64,000 bases of DNA from Anaerolineae bacterium (GTDB taxonomy: Bacteria; Chloroflexota; Anaerolineae; Anaerolineales; Villigracilaceae), in the NCBI GenBank assembly GCA_018645405.1, contig JABGOQ010000072.1, positions 1 to 64,000 on the forward strand, given 5' to 3'. Shown one piece after another: positions 59,875-64,000 of this stretch. Numbering within the stretch: position 1 is the stretch's first letter; each line of letters opens with the position of its first letter. The translations under genes and the position numbers were made by a program. The notes under the pieces are model-generated. The model saw nothing but the letters and a program-made list of their open reading frames with translations. It had not been told where the DNA came from and did not search any database.

Positions 59875-60888
59875 ATGAAAGTGATTATTCAAATCCCATG
59901 TTTTAATGAAGAAGGTTCCTTACCCATCACCCTTAAAGAGCTTCCGCGTGAATTAGATGGAGTAGATGAGGTGGAGTGGCTAATTATCAATGATGGTAGC
60001 CAAGATAAAACGATTGAGAAAGCTATAGAGGGTGGTGTGGATTATGTTATCTCGCATATTAATAATCTTGGTTTAGCGCAAACCTTTCTCTCGGGCATGA
60101 CCGCATCTATTCATTTTGGGGCGGATATAGTTGTTAATACAGATGCTGATAATCAGTATTGTGCGAAAGATATTCAAAAACTTGTTGATCCGATTCTCAA
60201 TGGCAAGGCTGAATATGTGATCGGTACTCGGCCGGTAAAAGATATTGAACATTGGTCGTTTCTCAAGAAGAAATTACAGCTTTTTGGAAGTTGGGTCGTA
60301 CGAAAGGCAGCACAAAGAAATGTGGTTGATGCCCCCAGTGGTTTTCGAGCAATTACTCGTTCTGCGGCGATGCGTCTCCATGTTTTTAACCGCTATACTT
60401 ATACAATTGAAACTATTATCCAAGCGGGACACCTTAGAATTCCGATACTTAATATCCCCATCCGCACAAATAAAGAAATTCGCCCATCACGCCTTATATC
60501 TGATATCCCTAGTTATTTAAAACGTTCTTTTTCAACCATCTTTCGCAGCTTCATAACCTATGATCCTATGCGATTTTTTCTTATCCCCGCAATCGCTCTT
60601 TTGCTAGTTACAATCATCCTGGGGATACGGTTCCTATATTTTTTCTCTATTGGCGAAGGTACAGGTCATGTTCAATCTTTAATCCTTGCTTTAGCCATCT
60701 TTGTTTTCAGCACTTCCCTTTTTATTGTAGGATTCCTTTCTGACCTCATCGCTGTAAATCGGCAGATATTGGAAGGTATTGATTATCGATTGCGAAAACT
60801 GGAAGCGCACCAAGTTGAGGATTCATCTCAAAATTCGGAGCATGCTAAAGTTTTCAATCGAGCGTATCTTGTTTATTCTCGCAAATAG
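59875..60888 (+). CDS. Family 2 glycosyltransferase (polyprenyl-phosphate sugar synthase-like)
   Basis: A 337-residue GT2 enzyme: IIQIPCFNEEGSLPITL at the start, INDGSQDKT, the DxD-type motif NTDADNQY and APSGFRAITR acceptor-loop region, then two C-terminal membrane helices (about 225-290). The pattern is that of dolichyl/polyprenyl-phosphate glucosyl or mannosyl transferases, which make the lipid-linked donor used by the GT-C enzymes upstream. ATG at 59875 has GGAG seven bases upstream. Confidence 0.9.
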   Translation: MKVIIQIPCFNEEGSLPITLKELPRELDGVDEVEWLIINDGSQDKTIEKAIEGGVDYVISHINNLGLAQTFLSGMTASIHFGADIVVNTDADNQYCAKDIQKLVDPILNGKAEYVIGTRPVKDIEHWSFLKKKLQLFGSWVVRKAAQRNVVDAPSGFRAITRSAAMRLHVFNRYTYTIETIIQAGHLRIPILNIPIRTNKEIRPSRLISDIPSYLKRSFSTIFRSFITYDPMRFFLIPAIALLLVTIILGIRFLYFFSIGEGTGHVQSLILALAIFVFSTSLFIVGFLSDLIAVNRQILEGIDYRLRKLEAHQVEDSSQNSEHAKVFNRAYLVYSRK

Positions 60889-60910
60889 CTTTTGAAGCGG
60901 ATTTTTTCTC

Positions 60911-62149
60911 TCAAACCTTTTCATTAATCGGTTTCCTATTAATCTTGAAGGGACGAACAAGATAATATAATGAGAGCAAAAGAATTGGTAGCGGATAAAA
61001 GTCTACAAAATAAATTAATCTTTCTCCAATCACCCAGCTTCTCCCCAAAGTGAAAAAGTACCAGCTAAGCCCAATCCATATCCACAGGAAAGAACTCAGC
61101 CAGAATTCACTGTTCTTAAATTTCTTAGATCCATACTGAAGCAATAGTATCACGGCGGGTAGCATAGCAATATAATTGCTTTTTGCTGAAGTAATTCCAG
61201 TGAGGGGCATAATCGCAAATGTAAAACTGGATGCCCAGAGCAAGCCAGAGAAATCTTTTTTAAAAGAGTGAATCCAAATGCCAAGCAAAGTGAAAGTACT
61301 TAGGATTGTTAGCCCCCACGCGATACTATTTGCAAATGGTGCAGGCATCCAATAAGCTAAGATTGCTCGAGGGGTACTCGGGCTGGCAACATTTGTATAG
61401 GTTGTTAGATCGTTGATAAATTCAGCGAACCAGCTTGGTTGCAAAAGAAATGATACGCCAAGCAGAAGGAGTAGCGTAGCCAGAGATGAATAAATAATCC
61501 CCCAGCGTTGCCTAAAGAAAGCCCAAATCCACACCAAAGCGAAAAATAGAATTGCCAATTGGGGTTTTATTGTAGCAAGTGTTAGGAATACGCCGGCCCA
61601 AGTATCAGATTTTCGTGAGATAAAGAAAAGTGAAAGTACAGCAAAGAAGGCTGCTAGGCTAGATGGGTTGCCATCAATTAACGCTTGAGTAAATTCTGCA
61701 CTGAATAATGCAAATAAGGTTAGTGCGAGTATGATCGACTTTGCAGGTATGAACTTTACCATTCGCAATGTGAGCAGGATAATTCCAACATGTGCTAGCT
61801 CCATGAGAGTCATCCATGCAGCGCGTGCCAACAAGAAATCTTTTATGAGAGCAAAAGGGAGAAATACCGCCATCGTGTAATAGGGATAAGCAAATATTCC
61901 AGGCGTTTCATCTTCCCCGTGTGCGTGCCCATGGTGCATCAGTTCAACTTGATATTCTATAGCAGAGCTATAGGGGTTTTGATAATCTTCAAATAGAACT
62001 AGTCGTGTTGGTAGCCATCGGTACAAAAAATCTGTTCCCCCTGGTTGATTTTTTGCGAAAATATAATTCCCGAAAAATAAAAGGGCAATGAATATTGCAA
62101 TTACTATAATAAGGGCTAAATAGTTTTGTTTTTTTTCTTTGCTCGTCAT
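60911..62149 (-). CDS. GT87-type membrane glycosyltransferase (DUF2029)
   Basis: A 412-residue polytopic protein of the GT87/DUF2029 kind: QPGGTDFLYRWLPTRLVLFEDYQNPYS in the first outer loop, the FLPFALIKDFLLARAAWM block, a GNPSSLAAFFAVLSLFF helix and ATIKPQLAILFF. These enzymes use polyprenyl-phosphate mannose or related donors. GGAG precedes the ATG. It converges with the GT2 gene with 22 bases between, so it is a separate unit of the same glycan region. Confidence 0.85.
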   Translation of the reverse strand: MTSKEKKQNYLALIIVIAIFIALLFFGNYIFAKNQPGGTDFLYRWLPTRLVLFEDYQNPYSSAIEYQVELMHHGHAHGEDETPGIFAYPYYTMAVFLPFALIKDFLLARAAWMTLMELAHVGIILLTLRMVKFIPAKSIILALTLFALFSAEFTQALIDGNPSSLAAFFAVLSLFFISRKSDTWAGVFLTLATIKPQLAILFFALVWIWAFFRQRWGIIYSSLATLLLLLGVSFLLQPSWFAEFINDLTTYTNVASPSTPRAILAYWMPAPFANSIAWGLTILSTFTLLGIWIHSFKKDFSGLLWASSFTFAIMPLTGITSAKSNYIAMLPAVILLLQYGSKKFKNSEFWLSSFLWIWIGLSWYFFTLGRSWVIGERLIYFVDFYPLPILLLSLYYLVRPFKINRKPINEKV

Positions 62150-62271
62150 TTTTCTTCTCCACTACTGTTTTTTGAATTTTGAAAATTATACCAACTCATC
62201 AACTTTAGGAAAATAAGAAAAAAAGATTATGGTATTATTTTTTAACTTAATCTACTTTTCAAGGAAAAAAT

Positions 62272-62991
62272 ATGACCAAGTTACTTTGCCAAACCGATAG
62301 TTATCTCAAGGAATTTGATGCGGAAATCATCCGTGTGGATGCCGAATCCCGAGCACTGATTCTTGACCAAACAGCCTTTTTCCCCGGAGGTGGGGGACAA
62401 CCTTGTGATTTTGGCTTGCTGACCGTTAACGGAACAGAGTACCCTGTCACGAAAGTGAAGAAAAAAGGTGCAGATGCCCTCCACTTCATCGGTGGGGAGG
62501 CTGATTTGCCAGAAGTTGGTGAAACTATCCACGGCGTGATCGATTGGAAACATCGTTATCAGCTCATGCGTACGCATACGGCCATGCACGTTCTTTGCGG
62601 TGTTGTTTTTCGCGATTATGGTGCGCTTGTTACTGGTGGGAATATGAATCCACTCAAAGGACGGATGGATTTTGAGTTCGAGACAATGCGTAAAGAGTTG
62701 GTCGAGGAGATTGAAGAAGCGGTTAATGCCGAGGCAGAAAAAGGATACGAAGTAAAAATAGCCATTTTGCCTCGTGAAGAGGCTTTCCAGATCCCTGATT
62801 TGATTCGGACGAAGATCAATTTACTCCCAGAGGGGATTAACGAAATCCGCACAATTGAGCTTGTTGGGCTGGATTTACAGGCGGATGGTGGCACCCATGT
62901 CCACAATACATCGGAGGTAGGGAAGCTGCGCGTGACCAATTATAAGTCGAAGGGAAAGATCAATAAACGGATTTATGTGGAGTTAGAATGA
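62272..62991 (+). CDS. alaX: Alanyl-tRNA editing protein (AlaX type)
   Basis: A 239-residue free-standing editing domain that hydrolyses mischarged Ser- or Gly-tRNA(Ala). It begins with the AlaX-M type Gly-rich FFPGGGGQPCD motif and has the zinc ligands H102 and H106 in RTHTAMH and a C-terminal ADGGTHVHNT. The Cys of the AlaRS CGGTHV motif is Asp here, so the fourth ligand must come from elsewhere or the site differs. It overlaps the following aldo/keto reductase gene by four bases. Confidence 0.88.
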   Translation: MTKLLCQTDSYLKEFDAEIIRVDAESRALILDQTAFFPGGGGQPCDFGLLTVNGTEYPVTKVKKKGADALHFIGGEADLPEVGETIHGVIDWKHRYQLMRTHTAMHVLCGVVFRDYGALVTGGNMNPLKGRMDFEFETMRKELVEEIEEAVNAEAEKGYEVKIAILPREEAFQIPDLIRTKINLLPEGINEIRTIELVGLDLQADGGTHVHNTSEVGKLRVTNYKSKGKINKRIYVELE

Positions 62992-63941
62992 TGAAATATC
63001 GTGAACTTGGCTCTACGGGAATCAAAGTCTCTTCTCTTTGTTTGGGCACAATGCAATTTGGCTGGACAGCAGATAAAGCCACTTCGTTTGGTATTCTTTC
63101 GGCGGCGTATCAGGCAGGTATCAATTTTATTGATACCGCAGATGTTTATTCTCATTGGGTCGATGGGAATCCGGGCGGAGTCTCAGAGGAGATTATTGGT
63201 AAATGGTGGAAGCAAGCCCAAATCCCGCGCGAAAACCTTGTGATCGCGACAAAGGTGCGTGGCGAGATGGGGAATCCGCCAACGGAGGGGCTATCCGGAA
63301 AGAGAATCCTAAAAATGGTGGATGATTCTTTACGTCGTTTGCAAGTGGATTATATTGATTTGTATCAGGCGCATTGGGCGGATAACGAGACTGAAATTGA
63401 AGAAACTTTGTGCGCTTTTGACGAGCTTGTTCAATCAGGAAAAGTACGCGCAATTGGATGCTCTAATTATTCAGCCGCAGAATTAACAGAAGCCTTGGAA
63501 GTTTCAGAACGGTTTGGCTTGGCGCGTTATGAGACGCTTCAACCGCATTATAATTTGGTACATCGCGATGAATATGAGCGTGATCTGGCAGAGATTTGCC
63601 GTGAGAAAAAGATAGGTGTTATTCCTTATAGTCCGCTGGCTGCTGGGTTTTTGACAGGGAAGTATAGAAGAGAAAGTAAGCCTGATTCTGCGCGTGCGGA
63701 GGCTGTGGCAAAGTATTATACAGAGAAAAATTGGCTCTTGCTGGATAAAATGAATGAGATAGCTCTTGCTTGTGGAGCAACAGTTGCACAAATTGCGTTG
63801 GCTTGGCAGTTGGCAGATCTAACAATTTCCAGCCCGATTATTGGAGCGAATTCAATCACCCAGCTTGAGGATAGTTTGGGGGCAGTTGAAATCTCTCTAA
63901 ATTCTCAGGAAAAAGCTCTTTTGGATAAACTTTCATCCTAA
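62988..63941 (+). CDS. Aldo/keto reductase
   Basis: A 317-residue NADPH-dependent (beta/alpha)8 oxidoreductase. Catalytic tetrad: Asp in FIDTADVYS with Tyr four residues on, Lys in VIATKVRG and His in YQAHWAD. The cofactor block IGVIPYSPLAAGFLTGKYR and SPIIGANSITQLED are complete. The substrate is probably a small aldehyde or ketone. It is coupled to alaX by ATGATG overlap and ends shortly before the window edge; the last 59 bases hold no feature. Confidence 0.94.
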   Translation: MMKYRELGSTGIKVSSLCLGTMQFGWTADKATSFGILSAAYQAGINFIDTADVYSHWVDGNPGGVSEEIIGKWWKQAQIPRENLVIATKVRGEMGNPPTEGLSGKRILKMVDDSLRRLQVDYIDLYQAHWADNETEIEETLCAFDELVQSGKVRAIGCSNYSAAELTEALEVSERFGLARYETLQPHYNLVHRDEYERDLAEICREKKIGVIPYSPLAAGFLTGKYRRESKPDSARAEAVAKYYTEKNWLLLDKMNEIALACGATVAQIALAWQLADLTISSPIIGANSITQLEDSLGAVEISLNSQEKALLDKLSS

Positions 63942-64000
63942 GCAACCGATATAAAAGTGCAATGTTTAGAGCATATTATTTGAGTTACACTGGGATTAAA

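Overview
The window looks like a chromosomal stretch of a free-living bacterium, most likely a Chloroflexota (Anaerolineae-type) organism. This is inferred from gene content, without a database search. The pointers are genes that imply coenzyme F420 (an NADPH:F420 oxidoreductase and a deazaflavin-dependent reductase-like protein), a membrane-fused reductive-dehalogenase homologue, Gld-type ABC genes without gliding genes, several GT-C and GT87 membrane glycosyltransferases, and many short palindromic intergenic repeats. Genes are densely packed on both strands. I saw no rRNA, tRNA, CRISPR array, prophage or insertion sequence.

Layout. 0.1-5.1 kb: an Lgt-like protein with TlpA, a DUF429 protein, a Bcp peroxiredoxin, a cNMP-type sensor fused to GGDEF, and a coiled-coil/zinc-ribbon protein. 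5.3-16.9 kb: a plus-strand run of sugar-phosphate genes (tkt, rpiB, tal, pgi), then a TAT metallophosphoesterase, a pterin dehydratase, an MFS carrier, a secreted HExxH protease, an orphan peptide-binding protein and a second TAT metallophosphoesterase. 16.9-19.9 kb: PlsC, PilZ, a thiolase and a small HExxH protein. 19.9-26.0 kb: a TetR-controlled efflux operon of the YbhGFSR/YhiHI type, with a clear promoter and palindromic operator.

26.1-33.7 kb (mostly minus strand): PspC, the fluoride channel CrcB with its own promoter and a riboswitch-like leader, a membrane protein, YjbQ, a GyrI-like protein, DNA polymerase IV, an RdhA homologue carrying three N-terminal membrane helices, NADPH:F420 oxidoreductase and an SsnA-like amidohydrolase. 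33.7-38.6 kb: a membrane-anchored NACHT/HEAT protein, a CdsZ-type zinc-ribbon protein and a beta-lactamase-fold hydrolase. 38.7-46.4 kb: proline dehydrogenase, an SDR, a DinB-fold protein, a UbiA relative, MoeA, an SH3 lipoprotein, a MoeA-PBP fusion and a receiver protein. 46.5-53.7 kb: a pentaheme lipoprotein, a GldA/F/G plus DUF4340 operon and the principal-type sigma factor. 53.7-64 kb: surface-glycan and envelope genes, then an AlaX editing protein and an aldo/keto reductase.

The most interesting locus is the F420 oxidoreductase / membrane-fused RdhA / dinB run (28.8-32.1 kb). RdhA normally needs a TAT signal and a separate three-helix anchor, RdhB. Here three helices are fused in front, there is no TAT signal, and the charge pattern places the catalytic domain in the cytoplasm, next to an enzyme of reduced-F420/NADPH metabolism. 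Second is the diversity of short palindromic repeats, one of which has become part of the MoeA coding sequence.
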